Shown here piece by piece: positions 16,474 through 26,094 of a stretch of DNA of 64,000 nucleotides; position 1 is the stretch's first letter; each line of letters starts with the position of its first letter. The stretch lies in contig CAISEB010000016.1 in the NCBI GenBank assembly GCA_903884235.1, positions 62,001-126,000 of the forward strand. Direction: 5' to 3'. The stretch is from an uncultured Pseudomonadota bacterium. Lineage in GTDB: Bacteria; Pseudomonadota; Gammaproteobacteria; Steroidobacterales; Steroidobacteraceae. The notes beneath the pieces were generated by a model that was given only the letters and a program-made list of their open reading frames with translations, was not told where the DNA came from and searched no databases. A program made the translations under genes and the position numbers.

Positions 16474-18519
16474 GTGGCAGTGCGGTATGACCCATTGAGT
16501 AGTGTTCCGGAGACGATCGGCAGTCTCGCCGTCGCGTTGGCGCACACGCAGCGTCTGCTCGAGCGCGAGCCGGCGATGGCGATCGTGCAGGCGCGGGAGA
16601 TCCTGAAGTCCGCTCCGGGCCACCCGCACGCCCGCCTCCTGATCGCGACCGGGCAACGGCTCACCGGCAACATCGACGCCGCCCTCGACACGCTCGAGGC
16701 GCTCGCCCGCGAGCAGCCGCAGTCCGCCGCCGTCCAGCTTGAACTCGGTGGCGTACTCGGCGAGCAAGGCCGCGCGGCTGAAGCCGTCACGGCGCTGCGG
16801 CGCGCGGTCGCGCTGAAGCCGGAACTGCCCGATGCTTGGCGCCTGCTCGCGGACCAGCTTGAGGACGGCGGAGAGCTCGAGGCCGCGCACTCGGCGCGCA
16901 TGGAGTTCCTGAAGGTCGCGAATCGCGATCCGAGGCTGATGGCGGCCGGCGCCGCGCTCTACGCGAACCGCATCCCCGAGGCCGAGGCGCTGCTGAGGCA
17001 GCATCTCAAGATCCATCCGACCGACGTGGCGGCGCTGCGCATGCTCGGCGAGGTCGCCGCCCGGCTGCGGCGCTACGCCGACGCCGAGGACCTCCTCGGC
17101 CACTGCCTCGGGCTCGCACCGGATTTCGACGCGGCGCGCCACCAGTACGCGGTCGTGCTGTTTCGCCAGGCCAAGATCGAGCTTGCCCTGCCGGAAGTCG
17201 AAGGCCTCCTCGGGAAGGAGCCGCGCAATGGCGGGTACCGCAACCTCAAGGCGGCGATCCTCGCGCACCTCGGCGACTATTCCGACTCGATCGAGGTCTT
17301 CGAGGAAGTCCTGCGCGAATTCCCCGAGGCGGCCCAGGTCTGGATGAGCTTCGGCCATGCCCTCAAGACTGCAGGGCGACTGGACGACAGCATCGCCGCC
17401 TACCGCCGCACGATCGAGCTCGCCCCGCACCTCGGCGAGGCGTACTGGAGCCTCGCGAACCTGAAGACGGTCCGCTTTTCGGAGACGGACCTGACCGCCA
17501 TGCGGAGCATGCTCGTGCGGGACGACCTGCGCGACGAGGATCGCCTCCACTTCGAGTTCGCGCTTGGAAAGGCGCTCGAGGATGCGGCCGACTATGCCTC
17601 GTCCTTTGCCCATTACGATGCGGCCAGTGCGATCCGGCGCAAGCTGCTGCCCTACGAGGCAAAGCAGACATCCGCCTTCGTCCGGCGTTCCAAGGCGGCC
17701 TTCACCCCCGAATTCTTCGACGGTCGGCGCGGTGCCGGTGCCGCCGCCCGCGATCCGATCTTCATCGTCGGGATGCCGCGAGCCGGCTCGACGCTGCTGG
17801 AGCAGATCCTGGCGAGCCACCCGCTCGTCGAGGGCACGATGGAGCTTCCGGACATTGGGCGGCTCGCTCGCGAACTCGCGGGCAGTCGCAGCGATGAGGA
17901 GGACGAGGACGCGCGCTATCCGGGCCTGCTCGCCTCGATCGACGTGGCGCAGTTCAGGGTGCTCGGCGAGCGATTCCTCGAGCAGACCCGGGTGCAGCGC
18001 AAGTCCGCGGCGCCATACTTCATTGACAAGATGCCGAACAACTTCCTGCAGATCGGGCTTATCCACCTGATCCTGCCGAACGCGCGCATCATCGATGCCC
18101 GTCGCCATCCGCTCGGCTGCTGCTTCTCGAACTTCAAGCAGCATTTCGCGCGCGGCCAGGGCTTTTCGTACTCGCTCGACGATGTCGGCCGGTACTACCG
18201 CGACTACGTCGAACTGATGGCCCACTTCGACGATGTGCTGCCCGGGCGCGTCTATCGGGTCATCTACGAGCAGTTGATCGACGACACCGAGTCGCAGGTC
18301 CGCCAGCTGCTCGACTACTGCGGCCTGCCATTCGACGAGCGTTGCTTGCGCTTCTACGAGAACACGCGTGCCGTTCGTACCGCGAGTTCCGAGCAGGTTC
18401 GCCGTCCGATCTATCGCGATGGCGTCGACCACTGGCGCCACTACGAGCCCTGGCTCGGGCCGCTGAAGGCGGCACTCGGCCCCGTGCTCGACGCCTATCC
18501 AGAAGTTCCGGTTTTCTGA
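16474..18519 (+). CDS. TPR-repeat sulfotransferase family protein
   Basis: 681 residues in two parts. Residues about 10-400 form a series of degenerate 34-residue TPR repeats (for example EPAMAIVQAREILKSAPGHP, AEAVTALRRAVALKPELPDAWR, DSIAAYRRTIELAPHLGEAYW). Residues about 420-670 form a sulfotransferase domain, with the PAPS 5'-phosphosulfate loop IVGMPRAGSTLLEQIL and a 3'-phosphate region around IIDARRHPLGCCFSNFKQHF. The acceptor is unknown. The start is GTG at 16474 or 16480, both close to AGGG. It is followed 62 bp later by a TonB-dependent receptor, an association common in Xanthomonadales and sphingomonads, which may link sulfation to uptake of a specific nutrient. Confidence 0.87.
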   Translation: MAVRYDPLSSVPETIGSLAVALAHTQRLLEREPAMAIVQAREILKSAPGHPHARLLIATGQRLTGNIDAALDTLEALAREQPQSAAVQLELGGVLGEQGRAAEAVTALRRAVALKPELPDAWRLLADQLEDGGELEAAHSARMEFLKVANRDPRLMAAGAALYANRIPEAEALLRQHLKIHPTDVAALRMLGEVAARLRRYADAEDLLGHCLGLAPDFDAARHQYAVVLFRQAKIELALPEVEGLLGKEPRNGGYRNLKAAILAHLGDYSDSIEVFEEVLREFPEAAQVWMSFGHALKTAGRLDDSIAAYRRTIELAPHLGEAYWSLANLKTVRFSETDLTAMRSMLVRDDLRDEDRLHFEFALGKALEDAADYASSFAHYDAASAIRRKLLPYEAKQTSAFVRRSKAAFTPEFFDGRRGAGAAARDPIFIVGMPRAGSTLLEQILASHPLVEGTMELPDIGRLARELAGSRSDEEDEDARYPGLLASIDVAQFRVLGERFLEQTRVQRKSAAPYFIDKMPNNFLQIGLIHLILPNARIIDARRHPLGCCFSNFKQHFARGQGFSYSLDDVGRYYRDYVELMAHFDDVLPGRVYRVIYEQLIDDTESQVRQLLDYCGLPFDERCLRFYENTRAVRTASSEQVRRPIYRDGVDHWRHYEPWLGPLKAALGPVLDAYPEVPVF

Positions 18520-18581
18520 GAGTTCGACATTTCGACGTGTACATATCCGTGTTTAATTGCAAAGAGCAGGGGAGCGAAGAC

Positions 18582-21176
18582 ATGAATTCAAGCCGACGTA
18601 ACAACGACCCGCTGGCGATCAGGCGGGCCCGGGCGCTAGGCCCCATTCCGCTCGCGGCCGCGATCTCCGCGGTGCTCGCCGGCGCGCCGATGGCCCATGC
18701 CGCCGACAAGGTCGAGACGGGCGGTCTCGACGAGGTCGTCGTCACGGCCCAGAAGAAGAGCGAGAACATGCAGGACGTGCCGGTCGCGATGGTCGCGCTC
18801 GGCACCGAGAAGCTCGAGGAACTGCGCATCCAGAACCTCGACGACTACGTAAAGTACCTGCCGAGCGTGGCGTTCAGCCGCGGCGACGGTCAGGGCAGCA
18901 ATGGCCAGCCGGGCGCCTCGCACGTCTACATGCGTGGCGTGGTCAGCGGTTCCAACGAGAATCACTCGGGCTCGCAGCCGAGCGTCGGCACCTACCTCGA
19001 CGAGCAGCCGGTCACGACGATCGACGGCACCGTCGACGTGCACGTCTACGACATCGCGCGGGTCGAGGTCCTGGAAGGCCCGCAGGGCACCCTGTACGGC
19101 GCGAGCTCACAGGCCGGTACGATCCGCATCATCACGAACAAGCCGGATCCGACCAAGTTCGAGGCCGGCTACGACGTCTCGGCGAACAGCATCAAGCACG
19201 GCGGCGTCGGGTACTCGGCCGAGGGCTTCATCAACATCCCGCTCTCGCCCATTGCGGCGGTTCGCCTCGTCGCGTGGGACGAGCACACTGCGGGCTTCAT
19301 CAACAACGTCGCGGGCACCAACGCGTCCGCCGGCATCGTGAATGGCGTCCGCACGTTCCCGACGTGGTGCGCATTCGCCAATGGCGGCTCGACGGCATCC
19401 TGCCCGGTCGGCGCCGGCTCCATCAGCAACGCCGCCTACGTCAAGGACAAGTACAACACCGCCGATACGCGCGGCGCTCGCGCGGCACTGAAGCTCAAGA
19501 TCAACGACAGTTGGACGGTGACGCCGACCGTCATGGGCCAGTCGGTCACCAGCGAGGGCTTCTTCGGCTACGACCCGGTGATCGGCGACCTCCAGGTCTC
19601 GCACTTCGCGCCGGAGAGCTCGACGGACAGCTGGATCCAGACGGCACTGACGGTCGAAGGCAAGATCGGGAACCTCGACATGACGTATGCCGGCGCCTAC
19701 ATGAAGCGCAATACGGCCTCGATCGCGGACTACAGCGACTACTCCTACTTCTACGACGCGAACTACCACTACGGCACCTACTGGGTCGGCAACCACAACC
19801 TCCAGAAGGATGCCAACGGCGTCGTGACCGGCGGCGAGCCGATCATGCCGCAGCAAATCGTGATCTCGAAGGGCGCGTTCGAGAAGTGGAGCCATGAACT
19901 CCGCTTCAGCACGCCGCAGGACCAGCCGGTCAAGGCGACGTTCGGCCTGTTCGTGGAGCGCCAGCTGCACAATATCTACGAACAGTACGCGGAGCCGGGC
20001 TACGGCTTCTCCGGCATCAGCAACTACTGGCTCCCGAACCAGGCGAACGGCTTCGCCAACTACCTGTCGATCCCGACGCTCAACAACACCACCTGGCTCA
20101 CGGACGAGCAGCGCGTCGATCGCGACCAGGCTGCGTTCGCCCAGGTGACCTGGGATGTCAACGAGAAGCTGTCGGGCCAGATCGGCTATCGGTACTTTAA
20201 GACCGACAACTCGCTGCAGGGCTACTACGGCTATTCGTCGAACTTCCAGAACTGGTTCGGTGGTCCGGGTGCGAACGGCATCTCGCTCAACGGCACGATC
20301 GCGAATGCATGCGCGCCGGGGGCGCCGGCGGACCTGCCGGTCAAGTGGGTACCGTGCATGAACCTGGACAAGCGCGTCGGCGAGACCGGCCACGTGCCGC
20401 GCTACAACCTGACCTACAAGTTCACGCCGGACAAGATGGTCTACGCGACGGCATCGAAGGGCTTCCGGCCCGGCGGCGTCAACCGCAACGGCAACCTCGG
20501 CCCCTACCAGGCCGACTACCTGAAGAACTACGAACTGGGTTGGAAGACGAGCTGGATGAACCACCACCTGCGGTGGAACGGATCGCTGTTCTGGGAAGAC
20601 TGGAACGACTTCCAGTTCTCGTTCCTTGGCCAGTACAGCCTGACGATCATCGCCAACGGCGGCTCGGCCAGGATCAAGGGCATCGAGAACGACCTCGAGT
20701 GGGCGGTGGGCAACGGCCTGACGTTCTCGCTGAACACGCAGCTGCTCCAGGCCCGCCTGTCGACCGACTACTGCGGCGTGGTCGGCGTCACGTCCTGCGC
20801 CAACCCGAAGGCGCCGGCGGGAACCGACATGCCGATCTCGCCCAAGTTCAAGGGCAATTTCGTGAGCCGCTACACGTTCGGCTTCGGCGATGGTTGGGAC
20901 GGCAACGTCCAGGCGGCGATGGTCTATCAGACCAGGACTGCCCAGGCGCTCAAGCTCGCGGACGCGGCGCTGGTCGGCGATACGCCGGCCTACGGCTTGC
21001 TCGACCTGTCTGGTGGCGTCGAGAAGAACGGCATGGACATCCAGCTGTTCATCAACAATGCCACCGACAAGCGTGCCGAGGTGTCGCGCTTCGTGCAGTC
21101 GGGTTCGTCGCTGCAGCCCTACGTGATCCCGATGCCCCCGCGGACCATCGGTATCAAGTTCGGCCAGAAGTTCTAG
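18582..21176 (+). CDS. TonB-dependent outer-membrane receptor
   Basis: 864-residue beta-barrel importer. It has an extended signal peptide ending around AGAPMAHA-ADK (about residue 37), a TonB box-like DEVVVTAQKK, and a plug domain with VEVLEGPQGTLYGASSQAGTIRIIT. The long barrel ends in an aromatic residue (IGIKFGQKF). The ATG at 18582 has GGGGAG 8 nt upstream. The substrate is not readable from sequence. It follows the TPR-sulfotransferase gene, probably in the same transcript. The iron-complex versus carbohydrate or small-molecule choice is open, as no FecR/FecI pair is adjacent. Confidence 0.93.
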   Translation: MNSSRRNNDPLAIRRARALGPIPLAAAISAVLAGAPMAHAADKVETGGLDEVVVTAQKKSENMQDVPVAMVALGTEKLEELRIQNLDDYVKYLPSVAFSRGDGQGSNGQPGASHVYMRGVVSGSNENHSGSQPSVGTYLDEQPVTTIDGTVDVHVYDIARVEVLEGPQGTLYGASSQAGTIRIITNKPDPTKFEAGYDVSANSIKHGGVGYSAEGFINIPLSPIAAVRLVAWDEHTAGFINNVAGTNASAGIVNGVRTFPTWCAFANGGSTASCPVGAGSISNAAYVKDKYNTADTRGARAALKLKINDSWTVTPTVMGQSVTSEGFFGYDPVIGDLQVSHFAPESSTDSWIQTALTVEGKIGNLDMTYAGAYMKRNTASIADYSDYSYFYDANYHYGTYWVGNHNLQKDANGVVTGGEPIMPQQIVISKGAFEKWSHELRFSTPQDQPVKATFGLFVERQLHNIYEQYAEPGYGFSGISNYWLPNQANGFANYLSIPTLNNTTWLTDEQRVDRDQAAFAQVTWDVNEKLSGQIGYRYFKTDNSLQGYYGYSSNFQNWFGGPGANGISLNGTIANACAPGAPADLPVKWVPCMNLDKRVGETGHVPRYNLTYKFTPDKMVYATASKGFRPGGVNRNGNLGPYQADYLKNYELGWKTSWMNHHLRWNGSLFWEDWNDFQFSFLGQYSLTIIANGGSARIKGIENDLEWAVGNGLTFSLNTQLLQARLSTDYCGVVGVTSCANPKAPAGTDMPISPKFKGNFVSRYTFGFGDGWDGNVQAAMVYQTRTAQALKLADAALVGDTPAYGLLDLSGGVEKNGMDIQLFINNATDKRAEVSRFVQSGSSLQPYVIPMPPRTIGIKFGQKF

Positions 21177-21188
21177 GCCTCGTCGATT

Positions 21189-21214
21189 CCCGGCGGACCC
21201 TTCGGTCCGCCGGG
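21189..21214 (+). terminator. Hairpin after the TonB receptor gene
   Basis: 11-bp perfect stem CCCGGCGGACC/GGTCCGCCGGG with a 4-nt loop, 12 bp after the stop. A second CCCGGCC/GGCCGGG hairpin follows immediately. There is no T-run, so it is a 3'-end structure rather than a textbook intrinsic terminator. Confidence 0.5.
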
Positions 21215-21298
21215 ACCCCCTCCCGGCCGTCCTGGCCGGGGTGGGCGGCCGGGTACCCCCTGGCCCACCAAAACCCTGCCTCCACCCGTACGCCGGAC

Positions 21299-21326
21299 TT
21301 GCTCCGGCGACGCCGTGTTATATTAT
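21299..21326 (+). promoter_or_regulatory. Probable promoter of the carnitine dehydrogenase operon, inside an inverted repeat
   Basis: TTGCTC (21299-21304), a 16-bp spacer and TATTAT (21321-21326) lie in a rare AT-rich patch. The 7-bp arms ACGCCGT (21310-21316) and ACGGCGT (21345-21351) bracket the -10 and start region. This would be a plausible operator for the TetR regulator encoded in the same operon. Confidence 0.45.
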
Positions 21327-21382
21327 TGTTCCCACATTAAAAAAACGGCGTGCCCTCGGCGCGCCCATTCCTGGAGCTGCCG

Positions 21383-22867
21383 ATGAGACAGGTCAAGACG
21401 CTGGGACTTCTCGGGACCGGGGTGATCGGCGGCGGCTGGGCCGCGCGCGCCCTGCATTTCGGCATCGACGTGATCGCCGCCGACGTGAAGCCGGAGATGG
21501 AGGAGTGGATCCGCGGCTCGGTCGCGAGCGCCGAACCTGCGCTCGCGAGCCTGACGAACGCGCCGCTGCCGCCGAAGGGCAAGCTGACGTTCACGACCGA
21601 CCTCAACGAGATGGCGGCCAAGGCCGATTTCATCCAGGAAAACATCCCGGAGCAGCTGCCCCTCAAGCAGCGCATCCTCGCGCAGGTCAGCCAGCACGCG
21701 CCGGCGGACGTCATCATCGCCTCGAGCACCTCCGGGCTGATGCCGTCGGACCTGCAGAAGGACATGCGCTTCCCCGAGCGCCTGATCGTCGGCCACCCGT
21801 TCAATCCGGTCTACCTGCTGCCGCTGTGCGAGCTCGTGGCCGGTGCCAAGACCGATCCGAAGAGCATCGAGGCGGCGGCCGAGTTCTACACCTACATCGG
21901 CATGCATGCGCTGCGCGTGCGCCGCGAGGTGCCGGGGCACCTCACCGACCGCCTGCAGGAGGCGCTGTGGCGCGAGATCCTGCACATGGTCAACGAGGGC
22001 GTCGCGACCACCCGCGAGCTCGACGAGTCGATCATCTACGGTCCCGGCCTGCGCTGGGCCGGCATGGGCACTAACCAGATCTACCACCTGGCCGGTGGCG
22101 AGCCGGGCATGCGCCACATGCTCCACCAGTTCGGCCCGTGCCTGAAGTGGCCGTGGACCAAGCTCAAGGCCCCCGAACTGACCGACGAGCTGATCGACCG
22201 GATGGTCGAGGGCACCGCGGAGCAGGCGGCGGGCCGCTCGATCCGCGAGCTCGAGCAGCTGCGTGACGGCTACCTCGTTGCGGTGCAGCAGGCGCTCAAG
22301 CAGTTCAACATCGGCGCCGGCGCCACGCTGAATGCGCTCGAGTCCCGGCTCTACAACGCCGCCGCCGCCAACGCGCCGAAGGCCGCCGCCGCGGCCGACG
22401 GCCCGCGCCGCCTCTACGAGACGGCGATCCGCCCGGAGTGGATCGACTACCACGGGCACCTGACCGACTTCCGCTACCAGCACGTGTTCGGCGATGCCGT
22501 CGACGTGCTGTTCCGCGAGATCGGCGTCACGGATGCCTACCGGGCCGCCGGCCACGCGCCGTACACGATGGAGGCGCAGGTCCGCTACCTCGCCGAGGTG
22601 CGCCAGACCGACTCGGTCTACGTCACCGCGCAGGTGCTCGACTCCGACGCGAAGCGGTTCTGGCTGTACCTGCGCATGCACCGGGCGAGCGACGACAAGC
22701 TCGTCGCCGTGGGCGAGCACCTCTATGTCCACGTCGATGCCAAGGCCGGGAAGTCCGCGCCGATGCCGGCGGACATGCAGGGCAAGCTCGCCGCGCTGCG
22801 CGACGCCCACGCCAAGCTGCCGCGCCCGGCCGACGCCGGCCGCGGCATCGGCTTCGGCAAGCGCTGA
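21383..22867 (+). CDS. L-carnitine 3-dehydrogenase fused to a betainyl-CoA thioesterase-type domain
   Basis: 494 residues. The N-terminal part (about 1-315) is a 3-hydroxyacyl-CoA-dehydrogenase-like NAD enzyme: GLLGTGVIGGGWAARAL, IQENIPEQLPLKQ, IIASSTSGL and VGHPFNPVYLLPL (catalytic His), as in L-carnitine dehydrogenase CdhA. After an Ala-rich linker (about 330-345) comes a hot-dog thioesterase domain (YETAIRPEWIDYHGHLTDFRYQHVFGD). That domain is homologous to the separate thioesterase at 41670-42149. Carnitine dehydrogenases of about 490 residues with such an extension are known. The ATG at 21383 is chosen (GGAG 8 nt upstream) over an ATG at 21350. Predicted reaction: carnitine to 3-dehydrocarnitine, with the fused domain hydrolysing betainyl-CoA later in the pathway. 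Confidence 0.88.
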   Translation: MRQVKTLGLLGTGVIGGGWAARALHFGIDVIAADVKPEMEEWIRGSVASAEPALASLTNAPLPPKGKLTFTTDLNEMAAKADFIQENIPEQLPLKQRILAQVSQHAPADVIIASSTSGLMPSDLQKDMRFPERLIVGHPFNPVYLLPLCELVAGAKTDPKSIEAAAEFYTYIGMHALRVRREVPGHLTDRLQEALWREILHMVNEGVATTRELDESIIYGPGLRWAGMGTNQIYHLAGGEPGMRHMLHQFGPCLKWPWTKLKAPELTDELIDRMVEGTAEQAAGRSIRELEQLRDGYLVAVQQALKQFNIGAGATLNALESRLYNAAAANAPKAAAAADGPRRLYETAIRPEWIDYHGHLTDFRYQHVFGDAVDVLFREIGVTDAYRAAGHAPYTMEAQVRYLAEVRQTDSVYVTAQVLDSDAKRFWLYLRMHRASDDKLVAVGEHLYVHVDAKAGKSAPMPADMQGKLAALRDAHAKLPRPADAGRGIGFGKR

Positions 22868-22873
22868 GCCCCG

Positions 22874-23542
22874 ATGCCGAAGATCGTCGACCACGCGGCC
22901 CGACGCGACGAGATCGCCCTCGTCGCGTGCCGCGTCGTCGCGACCTACGGCTTCGAGAACGCGACCGTCGTGCGCATCGCCCGGGAGGCGGGCTACACGA
23001 CCGGGATGATCGCCCACTACTTCGACTCGAAGCAGGAGATCATCCTCGCCGCCCTCAGGCTCGTCCTGAAGCGCATGGACGAGCGGCTCGCGAGCCCCGC
23101 GGCGCACGACGCGACGCTGCTCGAGCTGCTGTCCGAGTCGCTGCCGCTCGACGCGCGGCGCACGACGGAAGCGGCGTTCTGGACCGCGTTCTGGGGCCAG
23201 ATGTCCACCGACAAGCGCCTGAAGCGCATCAACGCCTGGGTGCACCGCGAATACATGCGCCTCTACACGCGCTGCCTCGCCGGCCATTGGCCCGAATGGG
23301 ACAGCTGGCCGGAGACGGTGCGCGCCGAGGTGCTCCGCGCGGTCTCGACGTTCCTCAACGGGTTGACGGCCAATGCCGTGATCAGCCCGTCCGAGTGGCC
23401 GGCGGCCAGGCTGCTCCGGCAGCTCGACCTTCAGCTCGTGCTGTGGCGCACCTGGGCCGCGCGGGAAGCGCTGGCGCCGACGCACCTAGACCTGCCCAAA
23501 CCCGCGCGCCGGCCCCGCCGTGCGCGGGCGCCGGGCGCCTGA
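22874..23542 (+). CDS. TetR/AcrR family regulator, BetI-like
   Basis: 222 residues with an N-terminal helix-turn-helix (VVRIAREAGYTTGMIAHYFDSKQEIILAAL, about residues 30-58) and an all-helical ligand-binding domain. The motif AAFWTAFWGQMSTDKRLKRINAWVHREY resembles BetI, the choline-responsive repressor. It starts 6 bp after the carnitine dehydrogenase stop and precedes the acyl-CoA dehydrogenase by 18 bp. It is therefore probably an autoregulated repressor of this operon. The ligand (carnitine, betainyl or butyrobetainyl compound) is inferred from context only. Confidence 0.85.
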   Translation: MPKIVDHAARRDEIALVACRVVATYGFENATVVRIAREAGYTTGMIAHYFDSKQEIILAALRLVLKRMDERLASPAAHDATLLELLSESLPLDARRTTEAAFWTAFWGQMSTDKRLKRINAWVHREYMRLYTRCLAGHWPEWDSWPETVRAEVLRAVSTFLNGLTANAVISPSEWPAARLLRQLDLQLVLWRTWAAREALAPTHLDLPKPARRPRRARAPGA

Positions 23543-23560
23543 TACCGACGAGGGGGATCC

Positions 23561-24724
23561 ATGGACTTCGCACTGACCGACGAGCAGCGCCTGATCGTCA
23601 AGACGACGCGCGACTTCGTCACCAACGAACTGATGCCGCACGAGGCCGAGATCGAGGAGACCGGGATCCTCCGTCCCGAGCTCCACCACGAGCTCAAGGC
23701 CAAGGCCATCGACGCCGGCCTCTATGCCGCGAACATGCCGGCCGAGGTCGGCGGCGCCGGCCTCGACACGGTCACCTGGGTGCTCTACGAGAAGGAACTC
23801 GGCCGCACCGGCTATGCGCTCCACTACAACTGCGTCGGGCGCCCGTCGAACATCCTGTGTGCCTGCGAGGGCGAGCAGCGCGAGCGCTACCTGTTCCCGT
23901 CGGTGCGCGGCGAGCGCGTGGATTGCCTCGCGATGACCGAGCCGGGCGCGGGCTCCGACGTCCGTGGCATGAAGGCGACCGCCGTCGAGAAGGGCGGTGA
24001 CTTCATCATCAACGGCACCAAGCACTTCATCAGCCACGCGGACCACGCCGACTTCGTGATCCTGTTCTGCGCGACGGGCGAGGAGACGGGCCCGCGAGGC
24101 ACCAAGAAGCTGATCACGGCGTTCCTGGTCGACATGGGCACGCCGGGCTTCGAGGTCCGCAAGGGCTACAAGAACGTCTCCCACCGCGGCTACAACAACT
24201 GCATCCTCGAGTTCAACGACTGCCGCGTGCCGAAATCGGCCGTGCTGGGCGAGATCCACCAGGGCTTCGAGGTGGCCAACTCCTGGCTCGGCGCGACGCG
24301 CCTGCAGGTCGCAGCGACCTGCCTGGGACGTGCCGAGCGCGCGCTGGAGGCCGCCATGCAGTGGTCGGTCGAGCGCAAGCAGTTCGGCCAGCAGATCGGC
24401 AAGTTCCAGGGCGTGTCGTTCAAGCTCGCCGACATGGCGATGGAGCTGAAGGCCGCGGAGCTCCTGACGCTCGACGCCGCGTGGAAGTTCGACCAGAAGC
24501 AGGCCTCGGACATGGACATGGCGATGGCCAAGCTCAAGGCCAGCGAGACGCTGGCGATGGTCGCCGACGAGGCGCTGCAGATCCACGGCGGCATGGGCCT
24601 CATGTCCGACCTGCCGCTCGAGCGGATCTGGCGCGACGCGCGCATCGAGCGCATCTGGGAGGGCACCAGCGAGATCCAGCGCCACATCATCTCGCGCAGC
24701 CTGCTCAGGCCGCTCGGCGGCTGA
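23561..24724 (+). CDS. Acyl-CoA dehydrogenase (candidate gamma-butyrobetainyl/crotonobetainyl-CoA step)
   Basis: 387-residue FAD enzyme. CLAMTEPGAGSDVRGMKATA and FIINGTKHFISHADHADF lie in the middle domain. The C-terminal helices have VERKQFGQQIGKFQGVSFKLADM, and IERIWEGTSEIQRHI carries the catalytic Glu. Its place between the carnitine dehydrogenase-TetR pair and a permease, with a CaiD-like hydratase elsewhere in the island, suggests oxidation of gamma-butyrobetainyl-CoA to crotonobetainyl-CoA. Branched or short-chain acyl-CoAs remain possible. GGGGGATCC-type Shine-Dalgarno sequence precedes the ATG. Confidence 0.85.
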   Translation: MDFALTDEQRLIVKTTRDFVTNELMPHEAEIEETGILRPELHHELKAKAIDAGLYAANMPAEVGGAGLDTVTWVLYEKELGRTGYALHYNCVGRPSNILCACEGEQRERYLFPSVRGERVDCLAMTEPGAGSDVRGMKATAVEKGGDFIINGTKHFISHADHADFVILFCATGEETGPRGTKKLITAFLVDMGTPGFEVRKGYKNVSHRGYNNCILEFNDCRVPKSAVLGEIHQGFEVANSWLGATRLQVAATCLGRAERALEAAMQWSVERKQFGQQIGKFQGVSFKLADMAMELKAAELLTLDAAWKFDQKQASDMDMAMAKLKASETLAMVADEALQIHGGMGLMSDLPLERIWRDARIERIWEGTSEIQRHIISRSLLRPLGG

Positions 24725-24819
24725 GCCTTGCGCGGCGCGGCCCTCGCGGTCGCGCCGCGGTTTCCATGGCGGCGGGGTCCCCCGTCCGCTAGCATCGGGT
24801 GAGCCTACAGGGGAACCCG

Positions 24820-26070
24820 GTGACCACAGCCTCCCAACGTCCGGCGCCGTCGCAATGGCAGCTGATCACGCTGCTGACCGTCGTGCTGATGATCAGCTAC
24901 GTCGATCGCGGCAATCTCGCGACGGCGGGCCCGCTGATCCAGAAGGAGCTGGGCTTCGACGAGGTGCAGTTCGGCAAGCTCGCCTCGGCGTTCTACCTGA
25001 CCTACGTCCTCATGATGTTCCCGGCCGGCTGGGCGACCGAGCGCTTCGGTGCGCATCGCGTGCTCGCGGTCGGCGTCGCGATCTGGGCACTGGCGACGCT
25101 GTTGACCGGGTTCGTGGCGAGTGCCGCGACCATCCTGCTGCTGCGGCTGCTGCTCGGCGTCGGCGAGAGCCCGGTGTTCCCCGCGAGTTCGAACCTGCTG
25201 GCGGCGAACCTGCCGCGCGACCGGCTCGGTGGCGCCAACGGCATCATCAGCTTCGGCTACCTCGTGGGACCGGCGATCGGCACCTGGGTCGGGGCGATGC
25301 TGATGTCGTCCGTCGGCTGGCGGCCTGTGTTCATCCTGTTCGGGGCGCTGTCGCTCGTCTGGCTGCTGCCGTGGATGCGCTACGCCCGCCGCACGGCCGC
25401 CAACGCGCCACCGCCGGCACTGGTCGAGGGGGCGCCGAGTTCGTGGCGGATCCTGAAGGAGCGCGGGCTCTGGGGTGCTGCGCTCGGCCATTTCTCCAGC
25501 AACTACAACTGGTACTTCATCCTGACGTTCCTGCCGCTCTACCTCGTCAACAAGCGCGGCATGTCGATGATCGAGATGGGCAACGTGGCGTTCTGGGCCT
25601 ATGGGCTCAACTCGCTCGGCTCGGTCGCGGCGGGTCTGTACACCGACCGCTGGATCCGCATCGGGCGCTCGCCGACCGTCATCTACAAGTTCTTCATGGT
25701 GACCAACCACGTCGTGTCGATCGCGGCGATGGCGGGCATGGTGCTGCTGCCGCTGAACGCGTCGCTTGCCTGCCTCTACGCGTACCAGGTGTTCCTCGGG
25801 CTGTCCTCGCCCGGCGTGTTCGGCATTGGCCAGATCCTCGCAGGACCCCTCGCCACGGGTCGCTGGATCGGCATCCAGAACTGCCTCGGCAACATGTCCG
25901 GCATCATCTCTCCAGCCCTCGGCGGCCTGCTGATCCAGTGGAACGGCGGCGACTACCGGTATGCGTTCGGCGCGGTCTGCCTCGTCAACGTGCTCGGCAT
26001 CTTCGGCTGGGGCGTGATCCTGCCGAAGGTCGAGCCGATCGACTGGACCCGGGACGCACCCGCCCGCTGA
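24820..26070 (+). CDS. MFS transporter (anion:cation symporter-like)
   Basis: About 416 residues with 12 predicted membrane segments. The first loop ISYVDRGNLATAGPLIQKELG, the motif-A-like GWATERFGAHRVLAVG and LLRLLLGVGESPVFPASSNLLAANLPRDRLGGANG are typical of the ACS family (glucarate, phthalate and related carboxylate permeases). GTG at 24820 with AGGGGA 6-7 nt upstream is preferred; a GTG at 24799 would add 7 residues. As the last gene of the carnitine dehydrogenase block it may import a carboxylated quaternary amine. The substrate is inferred, and osmolyte BCCT-type carriers are absent here. Confidence 0.85.
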   Translation: MTTASQRPAPSQWQLITLLTVVLMISYVDRGNLATAGPLIQKELGFDEVQFGKLASAFYLTYVLMMFPAGWATERFGAHRVLAVGVAIWALATLLTGFVASAATILLLRLLLGVGESPVFPASSNLLAANLPRDRLGGANGIISFGYLVGPAIGTWVGAMLMSSVGWRPVFILFGALSLVWLLPWMRYARRTAANAPPPALVEGAPSSWRILKERGLWGAALGHFSSNYNWYFILTFLPLYLVNKRGMSMIEMGNVAFWAYGLNSLGSVAAGLYTDRWIRIGRSPTVIYKFFMVTNHVVSIAAMAGMVLLPLNASLACLYAYQVFLGLSSPGVFGIGQILAGPLATGRWIGIQNCLGNMSGIISPALGGLLIQWNGGDYRYAFGAVCLVNVLGIFGWGVILPKVEPIDWTRDAPAR

Positions 26071-26094
26071 TCCCCGGCGCGATCAGCCGGGGAT
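26070..26094. terminator. Bidirectional hairpin between convergent MFS and FAD-oxidase genes
   Basis: 9-bp perfect inverted repeat ATCCCCGGC-N7-GCCGGGGAT spanning the 12-bp gap between the two stop codons. There is no T-run on either side. Confidence 0.5.

Noticed and set aside
16432-18441. Long minus-strand open frame of about 670 codons
   Set aside because: Fully antisense to the TPR-sulfotransferase, which has a promoter and clear domains; no recognisable motif in the antisense protein.
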